Positions 20,198 through 30,055 of a stretch of DNA of 64,000 nt are shown here, piece by piece. The notes beneath the pieces were generated by a model, which saw nothing but the letters and a program-made list of their open reading frames with translations, had not been told where the DNA came from and did no database searches. Source of the stretch: Pseudomonadota bacterium. Lineage in GTDB: Bacteria; Desulfobacterota; Desulfobulbia; Desulfobulbales; Desulfocapsaceae. The number at the start of each line of letters is the position of its first letter. Position 1 is the stretch's first letter. The translations under genes and the position numbers were made by a program. Where the stretch lies: NCBI GenBank assembly GCA_023412495.1, contig JAEYNP010000143.1:1-64000 (forward strand), in the 5' to 3' direction.

Positions 20198-21001
20198 ATG
20201 AGACGAGTAGTTCCCGGAATTCTGATTGCTGGTTTCTGGCTTCTGCTTCTACTGAAAGGATCATCGCTCCTCTTCTGTCTGGTCACGATCCTCATAGTCC
20301 TGGTAGGCGCCGATGAATACCTGAAGATGGCAGATGAGCGAGTCGTTCATTTCAGTGAGCGCTGGCTCCTCAACGGCACCCTCGCGGCGCCGGTGGTCAT
20401 CACCAGCTTCTACCCCGAGCTGCATACCCTGCCCCCGGCCATGTTATTTTCCTTTCTTGCTCTGACCTGCTATTTTCTTTATCGCTACCGAAGTATCGAG
20501 GAAAGTTACACGCTGTTCTGCCGACTGGTGTTCGGGCTGTTTTATATCGGCTTTCTGGGCTCCCATATGGTTCTCTTGCGTTTTGTCCCCGAGGGCAGCA
20601 GCTGGTTGGTGATTGGCACCGCCATTACCGCCTGCTCGGATACCGGGGCATATTTCGTCGGCCGGTCCATTGGCAAGAACAAACTCTGCCCGAATATCAG
20701 TCCCAAGAAGACCGTGGAAGGGGCTATAGGCGGCATCGCCGCGGGTCTTGCCGCTGCTTCCGGTTTCGCCATGCTCCTTCAGCCTTCATTCAGCTGGACC
20801 TTTCTCCTCTTCTCCGCGCTTTTGTTGTCGATCATCGGCATAGTAGGCGATCTCGCCGAGTCTATCGTCAAACGCGGCACGGGAACAAAGGATTCAGGTA
20901 CGCTTCTGGCCGGTCATGGCGGTATCCTCGACCGTGTCGATTCCCTCCTCTTTGTCGGCCCGGTGCTCTATTATCTTCTCCTTCTGCCGGCCTTCCCATG
21001 A
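20198..21001 (+). CDS. cdsA: Phosphatidate cytidylyltransferase
   Basis: The 267-aa integral membrane enzyme makes CDP-diacylglycerol, the precursor of phospholipids. About eight hydrophobic segments precede the CDP-DAG synthase signature at the C-terminus ([18 protein letters not shown], then [14 protein letters not shown]). Its stop overlaps the ATG of dxr by 4 bp. Confidence 0.96.
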   Translation: MRRVVPGILIAGFWLLLLLKGSSLLFCLVTILIVLVGADEYLKMADERVVHFSERWLLNGTLAAPVVITSFYPELHTLPPAMLFSFLALTCYFLYRYRSIEESYTLFCRLVFGLFYIGFLGSHMVLLRFVPEGSSWLVIGTAITACSDTGAYFVGRSIGKNKLCPNISPKKTVEGAIGGIAAGLAAASGFAMLLQPSFSWTFLLFSALLLSIIGIVGDLAESIVKRGTGTKDSGTLLAGHGGILDRVDSLLFVGPVLYYLLLLPAFP

Positions 21002-22167
21002 AATGCATTGCCCTGCTCGGTTCCACCGGCTCCATAGGCGTCAACGTCCTCGAGGTTGTCAGACAGTTCCCGGAACGATATAAGGTAGTTGCCATGGCTG
21101 CCGGCACAAACGTGTCGCTTCTGGCCGAACAGGTGTTGGAATTTCGTCCAGAACTCGTTTCTGTGCTGGACGAACGGCGGGCGCAGGAACTTGCGGCGCT
21201 GGTGCCGGATGAGTTCCGGTCGAGGATCGTCTGCGGGGGTGAGGGCAATAAGCTGGTGGCGTCCTTTCCGGTTGCCGAAATCGCCGTCATGGCGGTAGTG
21301 GGGGCCGCAGGCCTGCTGCCGACACTTGCCGCCATTGAAGCCGGCAAAGATATCGGCCTTGCCAACAAGGAAACGCTGGTCATGGCGGGCAGGATCGTCA
21401 TGGATGCGGTACGGGAGAAAGGAGTTCGCCTGCTGCCGATCGACTCTGAGCACTCGGCGATCTTCCAGGCTCTTGAAGCCGGACGGAAGAAGGATCTGAA
21501 GAAAATCATCCTGACCGCGTCGGGGGGGCCGTTCCGGGGCATGAAGATGAACCAGCTCCTTAAGGTCACCAAGGAACAGGCGCTCAAGCATCCCAATTGG
21601 TCCATGGGGCGGAAGATTTCCATCGACTCGGCTACGCTCATGAACAAAGGGCTGGAAGTCATCGAGGCGCGATGGCTCTTCGATGTTGCCGCCGAGGCCA
21701 TCGAGGTGGTCGTCCACCCGCAGTCGATAGTCCATTCCCTCGTGGAATATCAGGATGGATCGGTGCTGGCGCAGCTCGGGATTCCAGATATGAGGATCCC
21801 GATCGCCTACGCCCTGTCCTATCCGGAGAGGCTGCCTTTGCAACTCCAGTCTCTGCAGCTTTCGCAGTGCGCGAGCCTGGAATTCATCGAGCCCGACTAC
21901 CAGTGCTTTCCGGCCCTGCAGCTGGCTTTTACGGCGCTTCGACGGGGCGGGGTCGCTCCGGCAGTGCTGAACGCCGCCAATGAAGTGGCTGTCGCCGCCT
22001 TTCTCGCCTCCCGCATAAGTTTTCCGCAAATTGCTGAGACAGTGGCCAGAACAATGGATATTATAGAGCAAGGAAGCGAAGAAAGCCTTGAAGATATCCT
22101 GCAGGCGGATGCCAGAGCCAGGGAAACGGCCGGCTCCCTTGTCGGAACAGCCCTGCAGCAAGATTGA
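20998..22167 (+). CDS. dxr: 1-deoxy-D-xylulose-5-phosphate reductoisomerase
   Basis: The 389-aa NADPH-dependent enzyme catalyses the first committed step of the MEP isoprenoid pathway. Motifs: nucleotide-binding GSTGSIGVN at residues 8-16, [21 protein letters not shown] and ASGGPFRGM in the metal and substrate site. ispG of the same pathway lies 2 kb downstream. Confidence 0.98.
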   Translation: MKCIALLGSTGSIGVNVLEVVRQFPERYKVVAMAAGTNVSLLAEQVLEFRPELVSVLDERRAQELAALVPDEFRSRIVCGGEGNKLVASFPVAEIAVMAVVGAAGLLPTLAAIEAGKDIGLANKETLVMAGRIVMDAVREKGVRLLPIDSEHSAIFQALEAGRKKDLKKIILTASGGPFRGMKMNQLLKVTKEQALKHPNWSMGRKISIDSATLMNKGLEVIEARWLFDVAAEAIEVVVHPQSIVHSLVEYQDGSVLAQLGIPDMRIPIAYALSYPERLPLQLQSLQLSQCASLEFIEPDYQCFPALQLAFTALRRGGVAPAVLNAANEVAVAAFLASRISFPQIAETVARTMDIIEQGSEESLEDILQADARARETAGSLVGTALQQD

Positions 22168-22168
22168 T

Positions 22169-22262
22169 GGACTCGTAAAAAGTCCGATTTACTTCGTTGT
22201 AGGTCTGAAACGGCGCTTCGCTGTACCATATGTACTACCAAAGCGCCGTTTCAGACACTACG
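22169..22262. repeat. Intergenic stem-loop element between dxr and rseP
   Basis: A perfect 16-bp inverted repeat, GTCTGAAACGGCGCTT (22203-22218) and AAGCGCCGTTTCAGAC (22241-22256), is extended by flanking GTAG/CTAC with one bulge. Just before it, GGACT and AGTCC (22169-22185) can pair. No T-run follows. It resembles a dispersed intergenic palindromic repeat rather than a terminator. The 216-bp gap has no other visible feature. Confidence 0.65.
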
Positions 22263-22383
22263 CCTCGTATATCAAACTTTTTCCAGGGTCCGTCTTCACG
22301 GGTTGGAGCACTTTTTACTGCTTTATCAAGATCAATTTATCGACTAAAAAGGAGAAGCCTTTTCTCCGCATATATTTTCTGAT

Positions 22384-23457
22384 ATGAATACTCTTTTTTC
22401 CTTCATTCTGGTGCTCGGCCTGCTCATATTCGTCCACGAGCTCGGGCATTTCCTCCTCGCCAAGCTTTTTGGGGTCCGGGTCTTGAAGTTTTCCCTCGGT
22501 TTTGGCCCAAAATTGGCGGGCAAGGTGATCGGCGAAACAGAATATGTCATCTCCGCCCTGCCGCTTGGCGGCTTCGTCAAGATGTTCGGCGAAAACCCCG
22601 ATGAGCAGGATGTGCCGGAGGCCGACCGGAAGGTTTCTTTCGCTCACAAGCCGGTCTGGCAGCGCTTCTTCATCGTGCTGGCCGGCCCCGTATTCAACCT
22701 GCTGTTTGCCGTGGTGTTATTCTTCCTGGTTTTTTTCTTTGTCGGCGTTCCCACACCCGTCGATTCCACCCGGATCGGCAAAGTAAATGACAATTCCCCG
22801 GCGGCCGCGGCGGGCCTGCAGAAGGACGACGAGATCCTGCGGATCAACGGCCGCGAGATGCTGGGCTGGCAGGATGTTCTGGAAGCCGTGAAGGACAGCG
22901 CCGGCAGTTCCCTGTCGGTCGTCGTGCAGCGCGGCGAAGAACAGTTTACCACGGAAGTGAAGCCGGCCATCGATGCGGTAAAGAATGTCTTCGGCGAAGA
23001 AGTCGAACAACGTTACATGATCGGGATCATGAAGGCTGACGACATAACATGGGAGTCGAGCGGTCTTTTGGCATCCCTGAAAAACGCCTGCCTGCAGACC
23101 TGGATGTATATCGATCTTACGGTCACGGGCTTTGTGAAAATCATTCAGCAGGTGGTGCCCGCTTCCGAGATCGGCGGCCCCATTCTGATCGCCCAGATTG
23201 CCGGCGAACAGATGAAGGCCGGATGGCTGAACCTGATCTATTTCATGTCGCTGTTAAGCGTGAATCTGGGGATCCTCAATCTCCTGCCGATCCCGGTCCT
23301 CGACGGAGGTCATCTGGTCTTTCTCTCCCTGGAAGGTTTGCGGCGCAAGCCCCTGACCGAACGGTCGCAGATCATCGCCCAGCAGGTGGGTATAGGCCTT
23401 CTCGGAACGCTCATGATTTTTGTCTTCTACAACGATATCGTCAGGCTGTTCCATTGA
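22384..23457 (+). CDS. rseP: RIP-type zinc metalloprotease RseP
   Basis: The 357-aa membrane protease (site-2 protease family) has the zinc motif HELGH at residues 18-22 in TM1, a PDZ domain at about residues 125-200 (NDNSPAAAAGLQKDDEILRI in part), and the second active-site motif LLPIPVLDGGHLVF near residue 305. The family cleaves anti-sigma factors and signal-peptide remnants inside the membrane. Its stop overlaps the tsaB start (TGATG). Confidence 0.97.
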   Translation: MNTLFSFILVLGLLIFVHELGHFLLAKLFGVRVLKFSLGFGPKLAGKVIGETEYVISALPLGGFVKMFGENPDEQDVPEADRKVSFAHKPVWQRFFIVLAGPVFNLLFAVVLFFLVFFFVGVPTPVDSTRIGKVNDNSPAAAAGLQKDDEILRINGREMLGWQDVLEAVKDSAGSSLSVVVQRGEEQFTTEVKPAIDAVKNVFGEEVEQRYMIGIMKADDITWESSGLLASLKNACLQTWMYIDLTVTGFVKIIQQVVPASEIGGPILIAQIAGEQMKAGWLNLIYFMSLLSVNLGILNLLPIPVLDGGHLVFLSLEGLRRKPLTERSQIIAQQVGIGLLGTLMIFVFYNDIVRLFH

Positions 23458-24191
23458 TGGATCACGGATCCCCTCTTATCTTAGCCATCGACACTGCGAC
23501 CTCTTGCAGTTCCGTGGCCCTCACCCTCGGAACCAGGCGGGAAGGCAGGGTCATAGCCGCCTTCAGCCTGACCGGCAAAGTTACCCACTCCCGACGACTC
23601 CTTTCGGTCATCGATCTGTTGATGGCGGAAACGGCACGCACCTGGCAGGATATCGACGGCATCGGCATCTCCACCGGCCCTGGCAGTTTCACCGGCCTGC
23701 GGATCGGCATGGCCACGGCGAAAGGCCTGGCGGCCGCTGCCGGAAAAGTCCTGATCGGCATTTCCACCCTGGATGCCCTGGCAAGTAAATGTGTCACAGG
23801 CAAGCTCATCTGCGCGGTTCTGGATGCCCGGAAGAAGGAGGTCTACGCAGCCTTCTACCGATCAGGCGCGGACGGGCTGGTGGAGCGCGCGGGGGACAGT
23901 GCCGTCCTCATGCCTCAGGAGTTGGCTGCGCAGGTGGTGGAACCGGTGATCATGGTCGGCGACGGGGTCCAGGTTTATGGCGACCTTTTTCGAACGCTCC
24001 TGGGCGAGCGGGTGGCGTTTGCCCCGGCCCAGCTGCACGAACCTTCTGCGGCTTCGCTGGGGCTGCTCGCAGGGGAAAGATTCCTTCGCGGGGAACTGCT
24101 CGATCTGGCGGAGGGTGTTCCAGCTTATATAAGAAGCTCGGATGCGGAGCTGAACCTGTTGAATAAAAATTTGAAAGTGGCGCAAGGGTAG
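23457..24191 (+). CDS. tsaB: tRNA threonylcarbamoyladenosine biosynthesis protein TsaB
   Basis: A 244-aa ASKHA-fold protein that partners TsaD in t6A37 modification of ANN-decoding tRNAs. It has the TsaB signature GIGISTGPGSFTGLRIGMAT. The reading frame is open far upstream through rseP, but ATG 23457, overlapping the rseP stop as TGATG, gives the family N-terminus PLILAIDTATSCSSVAL. Confidence 0.93.
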   Translation: MDHGSPLILAIDTATSCSSVALTLGTRREGRVIAAFSLTGKVTHSRRLLSVIDLLMAETARTWQDIDGIGISTGPGSFTGLRIGMATAKGLAAAAGKVLIGISTLDALASKCVTGKLICAVLDARKKEVYAAFYRSGADGLVERAGDSAVLMPQELAAQVVEPVIMVGDGVQVYGDLFRTLLGERVAFAPAQLHEPSAASLGLLAGERFLRGELLDLAEGVPAYIRSSDAELNLLNKNLKVAQG

Positions 24192-24200
24192 GGGCGGCAG

Positions 24201-25304
24201 ATGATTGTCAGACGCAAGACGAGGCAGATCAGGATCGGCGGCCTGGCTCTGGGCGGGGACAGCCCTATCCTGGTGCAGTCTATGACCAATACCGACACCG
24301 CCGATGTGGCGGCAACCGTCGCGCAGATCGACCGGCTCACGGCGGCCGGGTGCGAGATCGTCCGGGTGGCCGTGCCGGATATCGCAGCGGCCGAGGCGAT
24401 CAGGGATATACGGGACAAAATAGCCATCCCCCTCATCGCCGATATCCATTTCGATTCCCGCTTGGCCATTATAGCCATGGAGCAGGGTGCGGACGGCATC
24501 CGCATCAATCCCGGCAACCTGGGGGGGGAGGAGAAGCTGGCCCGCGTGGTGGCCGCGGCGAAACTCCACAGGGTGCCGATCCGGGTAGGTGTCAACAGCG
24601 GCTCGATCGAGAAGGATCTCCTCAAGACCTGCGGTTACCCGACGCCCGACAACATCGAGGCACTCATCGAAAGCGCCATGCGCAATGTGCGGTTGGTGGA
24701 AAAATACGGCTACTACGAGATCAAGATCTCGATCAAGTCGGCCGATGTGCTGACCACCGTCCAGGGTTACCGCAAGCTTGCCGCCGTAACCGACTATCCC
24801 CTGCATCTCGGGGTGACGGAAGCCGGCGGCCTCATCGCCGGCACGGTCAAATCGAGCGTGGCCCTGGGAATCCTGCTCAGCGAAGGCATCGGCGACACCT
24901 TCCGCATCTCGCTGACTCGCGATCCGGTGGAGGAGGTCAGGGTCGGCTTCGAGCTCCTGCGCTCCCTGAAGATACGCGAACGGGGGCCGGAACTCATCTC
25001 CTGCCCGACCTGCGGCCGCACCCGCATCGATCTTTTTTCCCTCGCGGAAGAAGTCGAGCGCTTCGTGCAGACCATGAAAAGTCCCCTCAAGGTGGCGGTC
25101 ATGGGCTGCCCCGTCAACGGCCCCGGCGAAGCGAAACAGGCCGATATAGGGGTCGCCGGCGGCAACGGCGTGGGCATCATCTTCAAGAAAGGGGAAATCT
25201 GGAAGAAAGTGAAGGAAGAAGAGCTCATGGAAGTTTTTATGACCGAGTTGAAAAAGATGGAAGAAGAAGGGCAAAAAAGGCAAGATTCTGCTAATGCGGG
25301 CTGA
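24201..25304 (+). CDS. ispG: 4-hydroxy-3-methylbut-2-enyl diphosphate synthase
   Basis: The 367-aa 4Fe-4S enzyme of the MEP pathway. The N-terminal TIM barrel has VQSMTNTDTADVAATVAQI; the C-terminal cluster ligands are in SCPTCGRTRIDL and GCPVNGPGEAKQADIG, followed by a conserved Glu region. It sits 9 bp after tsaB. Confidence 0.97.
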   Translation: MIVRRKTRQIRIGGLALGGDSPILVQSMTNTDTADVAATVAQIDRLTAAGCEIVRVAVPDIAAAEAIRDIRDKIAIPLIADIHFDSRLAIIAMEQGADGIRINPGNLGGEEKLARVVAAAKLHRVPIRVGVNSGSIEKDLLKTCGYPTPDNIEALIESAMRNVRLVEKYGYYEIKISIKSADVLTTVQGYRKLAAVTDYPLHLGVTEAGGLIAGTVKSSVALGILLSEGIGDTFRISLTRDPVEEVRVGFELLRSLKIRERGPELISCPTCGRTRIDLFSLAEEVERFVQTMKSPLKVAVMGCPVNGPGEAKQADIGVAGGNGVGIIFKKGEIWKKVKEEELMEVFMTELKKMEEEGQKRQDSANAG

Positions 25305-25326
25305 CGCGCAACCCAAGTGTTTTCAC

Positions 25327-25386
25327 GAAATTCATTTCCACTCTTTTGGCACCCCTTGAGAGGTGAAAAAACAAGAAATGAATTTC
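25327..25386. repeat. Inverted repeat in the ispG-proS gap
   Basis: GAAATTCATTTC (25327-25338) and GAAATGAATTTC (25375-25386) are a perfect 12-bp inverted repeat, with a smaller CACC/GGTG pair between them. No terminal T-run is present. It may be a processed or terminator-like hairpin of the ispG transcript. The rest of the 250-bp gap to proS shows nothing recognisable. Confidence 0.5.
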
Positions 25387-25554
25387 TAAGGTACTAATAG
25401 AGGCTAGTAAATTACCGGTTTCGGCCGGTTCGGCTTTCAATAATGGATCTCGAGCAGGGTGAGTGCACCCTACAAGAAGCGGATCCTTTTTGAATGCTAC
25501 TCGGAATATGAAGAGCGACTTTAAGATCAACACGAACGAAAAAACCTAAACACC

Positions 25555-27270
25555 ATGCGTTATTCTCAGTTACTCCTGCCGACCCTCAAGGAAAGTCCGG
25601 CCGAAGCCGAAGTGGTAAGCCACATCCTGCTGCTGCGCGCCGGCTTCATTCGCAAACTCACCGCCGGAATCTACACCTACATGCCCTTCGGTCTCGCGGC
25701 CATCCGCAAGGTGGAGAACATCGTTCGCGAGGAGATGAACCGGGCAGGCGCCCAGGAACTGCTGATGCCCATGGTGCAGCCCGCCGATCTCTGGAAGGAG
25801 ACCGGCAGGTACGAGAAGTACGGGCCGGAGCTGCTCCGCTTCCACGACCGCCACGAGCGGGAATCCTGCCTCGGGCCGACCCACGAGGAGGTCATTACCG
25901 ATATCGCCAGAAAAGAGTTGCACTCCTACCGGGATCTGCCGGTCAACCTCTATCAGATCCAGACCAAGTTCCGCGACGAGATCCGGCCGCGGTTCGGCCT
26001 CATGCGGGGCCGGGAGTTCATCATGAAGGATGCCTATTCCTTTGATGTGAACGATGAGGGTGCGGAAGTCTCCTACAGGAAGATGTACGACGCCTACAAA
26101 CGGATCTTCACCCGCTGCGGCCTGGAATTCCGGGCAGTGCAGGCGGACTCGGGAGCGATCGGCGGCAGTTTTTCCCATGAATTCATGGTCCTTGCCAAAA
26201 CCGGCGAAGACACCATTGTAATTTGTAAGGATTGCGAATACGCCGCCAACATGGAAAAGGCGGTGGTGAAGCTCGTTTCCTCGACTTCAAGTGAACCTCC
26301 GGCCGAACTGGAGAAGGTGGAAACTCCCGGCAAGCGCAAGGTGGAGGCAGTCTGTGAATTCCTGGGCATCGAGCCGTCCCGGTTGGTCAAGACCCTGGTC
26401 TTCAAGGCGGACGGCCAGCCGGTCGCGGTACTGGTTCGTGGCGACCGGGAAGTGGAGGAGGTTAAACTGAAGAACCTTTTGGGTGTGGCTGACGTGGAAA
26501 TGGCCGGTGATGAGGAGGTGTTCAAAGCCACCGGCGTTCCCACCGGCTATCTGGGACCGGTCGGCATCAAGATTCGGGTCGTGGCCGACCAGGAAGTCGC
26601 GGCGATGCGCAATTTTTATGCCGGCGGCAACGAAAAGAACTACCATCTGAAGAACGTCAATTTCGACCGTGACTTTCAGGTGGAGGCGGTGGCCGATTTG
26701 CGCCAGGTCTCGCCCGACGATCCCTGTCCGGAGTGCGGCGGCAAGCTGGAGTTGACCCAGGGAATTGAGGTCGGCCATGTCTTCAAGTTGGGCACCGGCT
26801 ACTCCGAGTCGATGAACGCCACCTTCCAGGACAGCGACGGCCAGGAGAAGCACTTCGTCATGGGTTGCTACGGCATCGGCGTGAGCCGGGTGGTGGCGGC
26901 GGCTATCGAGCAGAACCACGACGAGAGCGGTATCATCTTTCCCGTGCCGATTGCACCCTGCACGGTTATTATCCTCAACCTCGGGGTGAAGGACGAAACG
27001 ATCACTGCCACCGCTGAAAAGCTCTATCGCGAACTGCAGTCCTATGGACTGGAAGTCCTCATCGACGACAGGGACGAGCGGCCCGGGCTGAAATTCAAGG
27101 ACGCCGACCTGCTCGGCATTCCCTACCGGGTAACAGTGGGCAACAGTTATGTCAAGAGCGGCAAGGTTGAGGTCCGCCGCCGCAGAGACGGGGTAACCGA
27201 GGAAATGACCCCGGAAGAGGCGGTCGGAGCCCTCTGTGAAAGAATTAGCTCTGAACTCATGAAGCCGTAA
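25555..27270 (+). CDS. proS: Prolyl-tRNA synthetase (bacterial type)
   Basis: The 571-aa class II synthetase has motif 1-2 regions ([20 protein letters not shown] in part; [22 protein letters not shown] in part), the YbaK-like editing insertion at about residues 235-385, motif 3 ([17 protein letters not shown]) and a C-terminal anticodon-binding domain. It charges tRNA-Pro and edits Ala-tRNA-Pro. It is followed by the RSH gene 21 bp downstream. Confidence 0.98.
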   Translation: MRYSQLLLPTLKESPAEAEVVSHILLLRAGFIRKLTAGIYTYMPFGLAAIRKVENIVREEMNRAGAQELLMPMVQPADLWKETGRYEKYGPELLRFHDRHERESCLGPTHEEVITDIARKELHSYRDLPVNLYQIQTKFRDEIRPRFGLMRGREFIMKDAYSFDVNDEGAEVSYRKMYDAYKRIFTRCGLEFRAVQADSGAIGGSFSHEFMVLAKTGEDTIVICKDCEYAANMEKAVVKLVSSTSSEPPAELEKVETPGKRKVEAVCEFLGIEPSRLVKTLVFKADGQPVAVLVRGDREVEEVKLKNLLGVADVEMAGDEEVFKATGVPTGYLGPVGIKIRVVADQEVAAMRNFYAGGNEKNYHLKNVNFDRDFQVEAVADLRQVSPDDPCPECGGKLELTQGIEVGHVFKLGTGYSESMNATFQDSDGQEKHFVMGCYGIGVSRVVAAAIEQNHDESGIIFPVPIAPCTVIILNLGVKDETITATAEKLYRELQSYGLEVLIDDRDERPGLKFKDADLLGIPYRVTVGNSYVKSGKVEVRRRRDGVTEEMTPEEAVGALCERISSELMKP

Positions 27271-27291
27271 GGAACCGGCGATATTGTCAAG

Positions 27292-29475
27292 ATGGCGAAC
27301 GAAGCGACAATCAATACCAACGGCCTGAAAATCCTGGCCTCCAATTATCTGCAGGGTGTCGACCTGTCCCGTATCGACGAGGCCTGGGAGATCGTCACCC
27401 GCGTGCATAAGGGAAAACGCCATTTTTCCGGTGAGCTGTACATCGTCCACCTGCTGGAGGTGGCTTCGATGCTGGCCTCCATGCATCTGGACCTCGACAC
27501 GATCCTCGCGGGACTCCTGCACGGCGTCCTGAAGGAAGGGGTGAGCGTCGAGGAGGTCGCGGAGAAATTCGGCAAGGATGTCGCGGTGATTGTCGAGGGA
27601 TCCACCAAGATCACCCAGGTCCAGTACAACAGTAAGCTGGCGAGCCAGGCCGAGAACCTCAGGAAGATGCTCCTAGCCATCGCCTCGGATATCCGCGTTC
27701 TCCTGGTGAAGCTGGTCGACCGGCTGCTCGATATGTTCCTTCTCGACATGGCGGACCGGGAGCGGCAACTCGATATCGCCCGGGAGACCATGGATGTCTA
27801 CGCCCCGCTCGCCAGCCGTCTCGGCATCGACTGGCTGAAGAGGGAGCTGGAGGATTACGCCTTCAAGTTCCTCCATCCGGAAGAGCACTACGACCTGTCC
27901 AATAAGCTGGAGAGCTCGCTGGACGAACGGCAGAATTACGTCGACGAGGTCATCAAGATCCTCTACGGAAAACTGGCCGAGAGCGGTGTCAGGCCGCTGC
28001 GCATCATCGGCCGGCCGAAGCACATCTACTCCATCTATAAAAAAATCATTGCCCAGAACATTCCGCTGGAGCGGGTCTACGACAAGGTGGCCTTCCGGAT
28101 CATTGTGGGCACGGTGAACGAGTGCTACGAGGCGCTCGGTATCATCCATGGAGAGTGGGCGCCGGTTCCCGGCAGGATCAAGGATTTCATCTCCGTGCCC
28201 AAGGCCAACAACTACCAGTCGATGCACACCACCGTGGTCGGGCCCAGGGACCATTTCATCGAGATCCAGATCCGTACCGAGGAGATGGACCGGGTCGCCC
28301 AGGAGGGGGTTGCGGCGCACTGGGCCTACAAGGAAGGCCAGAAGGTCAACAAGAACGACGCGCGGCTTTTCCGCGAGCTGAAAAAGCTGGTCACGTCGCT
28401 CCAGGAGGTCGAGGATCCCCGTGAATTCCTCGATAGCCTGATTGGTGAGCTCTACGATCCGGAGGTCTATGCCCTCACCCCCACCGGGGAGGTGAAGGAG
28501 TTCCCCAAGGGCAGCTGCCCCATCGATTTCGCCTACGCCATCCACACCCAGATCGGCGACCGTTGCGTCGGGGCCAAGGTGAACGGCCGCCAGGTGCCGC
28601 TCAAATACCAGCTGCAGAACGGCGATATCGTCGAGATCCTGACCTCCCCCACCCAGATGCCGCGGCGGGGCTGGCTCGATCTGGTGAAGACCAGCCGGGC
28701 GAGGACCAGGATCCGTTCCTGGCTCAGGCGCGAAGAAAAGGAAAAGGCCCTCAAGCTGGGTCGGGAGATCTGCGAGCGGGAAATCAAGAAATACGACACG
28801 TCGCTCAAGAAGATCATCAAGAGCGGCCATATCCGCCTGATTCTCAAGCAGCTGCGGTGCAATTCCCTGGACGATCTGCTGGTCAAGGTGGGCAGCGGGG
28901 TGATAACCCCCTCGCAGCTGATCAAGGTGCTTGAACCTGCCGAACTGCGCAAGGACCACGAACCGAATCTCGAATTGCCGCCCGAAGAGCTGGCCACCCT
29001 CATGGTCAGCCAGCAGCATGCCAGTGAGGAAAGCGAGGACAAAGCCGGCATCAGGATCGACGGCATCGAAGGGATGCTGGTCAAGATCAGCCAGTGCTGC
29101 CAGCCGCTGCCAGGCGATCCCATCGTCGGTTTCATTACCATGGGGCGCGGGGTCTCAGTCCACAAGGCGGATTGCGTCAACCTGCTCAGCTCCGATCCCA
29201 AGAGATGGCTGGATGTGTCCTGGGCCGGCATCGCCGAGAAATCTTACAAGGTCGGGATCCACATCAGCGCGGAAAACAGGCGCGGCATCCTGGCCGAGAT
29301 CAGCGGGGCCATCAGCCTCGACAATGCCAATATAGTTGAAGTGTCAGCCCACACCACCCCGGCGGATCTGGCGGAGATGACCATCTCGCTGGAGGTCGGC
29401 CATCTCGACCACCTGAACACCCTGATGCAGCATCTGCGCCAGCTGCCTGCCGTCATCACGGTAAGAAGACTCTAG
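27292..29475 (+). CDS. RelA/SpoT family (p)ppGpp synthetase with degenerate hydrolase domain
   Basis: The 727-aa protein has the full RSH order: N-terminal HD-type domain (about 30-185), synthetase domain (about 225-345, with YDKVAFRIIVGTVNECYEAL and ANNYQSMHTTV), TGS (about 380-440), zinc-finger/CC region (SQCCQPLPGDPIVG) and ACT. His53 and His77 of the hydrolase site are kept, but the HD motif reads LLHGVLKEG: Asp78 is Gly, and the following ED pair is lost. This suggests a synthetase-only, RelA-like protein. The gene follows proS by 21 bp. Confidence 0.93.
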   Translation: MANEATINTNGLKILASNYLQGVDLSRIDEAWEIVTRVHKGKRHFSGELYIVHLLEVASMLASMHLDLDTILAGLLHGVLKEGVSVEEVAEKFGKDVAVIVEGSTKITQVQYNSKLASQAENLRKMLLAIASDIRVLLVKLVDRLLDMFLLDMADRERQLDIARETMDVYAPLASRLGIDWLKRELEDYAFKFLHPEEHYDLSNKLESSLDERQNYVDEVIKILYGKLAESGVRPLRIIGRPKHIYSIYKKIIAQNIPLERVYDKVAFRIIVGTVNECYEALGIIHGEWAPVPGRIKDFISVPKANNYQSMHTTVVGPRDHFIEIQIRTEEMDRVAQEGVAAHWAYKEGQKVNKNDARLFRELKKLVTSLQEVEDPREFLDSLIGELYDPEVYALTPTGEVKEFPKGSCPIDFAYAIHTQIGDRCVGAKVNGRQVPLKYQLQNGDIVEILTSPTQMPRRGWLDLVKTSRARTRIRSWLRREEKEKALKLGREICEREIKKYDTSLKKIIKSGHIRLILKQLRCNSLDDLLVKVGSGVITPSQLIKVLEPAELRKDHEPNLELPPEELATLMVSQQHASEESEDKAGIRIDGIEGMLVKISQCCQPLPGDPIVGFITMGRGVSVHKADCVNLLSSDPKRWLDVSWAGIAEKSYKVGIHISAENRRGILAEISGAISLDNANIVEVSAHTTPADLAEMTISLEVGHLDHLNTLMQHLRQLPAVITVRRL

Positions 29476-29502
29476 CTCCGCCGGCCGGGAGGATGGCCTA
29501 CC

Positions 29503-30018
29503 ATGATGACGCTGTGTGAGGTCTGCGGCAACGAACGGGAGTCCGCGATCGGACGATGCCCCTACTGCGGTGTGAAAGTGTCGGCTCCAGAATCGCTGGA
29601 GATTCGCACATTTTCACAGAAGACCGTCAATCTCGAAGCGGGCCGGCCGACCGTCGAGCTGGCCCTGGAAAGGTTGACTGAACTGATCGACGATGCGAAA
29701 AGGAACAGGGTCACTGTGCTCACCGTCATCCACGGCTACGGTTCGAGCGGCAAGGGCGGGGCGATTCGGGAAGAATGCCGGAAAACCCTCGATCACCTGA
29801 AAGACAGCGGAACGATCCGGGAATATGTGGCCGGCGAACTTTTCCACAGAAAATACGGCCAGGTGAGGTCGCTGCTGCAGCGTTTTCCCAGGTTGCGCTC
29901 TGATATGAATCTCAACCGAAACAACCGAGGGATCACCCTGGTGATCCTCTCCTGCGGATTGCTGTACTGTTCATCTATCTTTTCCGTCATTTCTTTCCAC
30001 GCGACGATTTTGTCGTAA
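29503..30018 (+). CDS. Zinc-ribbon and Smr-domain protein
   Basis: A 171-aa protein. The N-terminus has two CxxC pairs (CEVC, CPYC) forming a small zinc ribbon. Residues about 45-150 match the Smr (MutS2-type) nuclease domain with VIHGYGSSGKGGAIR. Smr domains nick DNA or RNA. Family members usually stop after the GITLVIL strand; here the frame runs 22 residues further into a hydrophobic tail. It follows the RSH gene by 27 bp. Confidence 0.75.
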   Translation: MMTLCEVCGNERESAIGRCPYCGVKVSAPESLEIRTFSQKTVNLEAGRPTVELALERLTELIDDAKRNRVTVLTVIHGYGSSGKGGAIREECRKTLDHLKDSGTIREYVAGELFHRKYGQVRSLLQRFPRLRSDMNLNRNNRGITLVILSCGLLYCSSIFSVISFHATILS

Positions 30019-30055
30019 AAATGAAGCATTCTATCAACCTTTAACAGGAGCTAAT

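Noticed and set aside
20868..22161. Long antisense frames opposite cdsA and dxr
   Set aside because: They mirror the GC-rich codon pattern of the real genes and have no family features.
23049..23456. Upstream extension of the tsaB frame through rseP
   Set aside because: The family N-terminus begins at ATG 23457; the extension is an out-of-frame reading of rseP.
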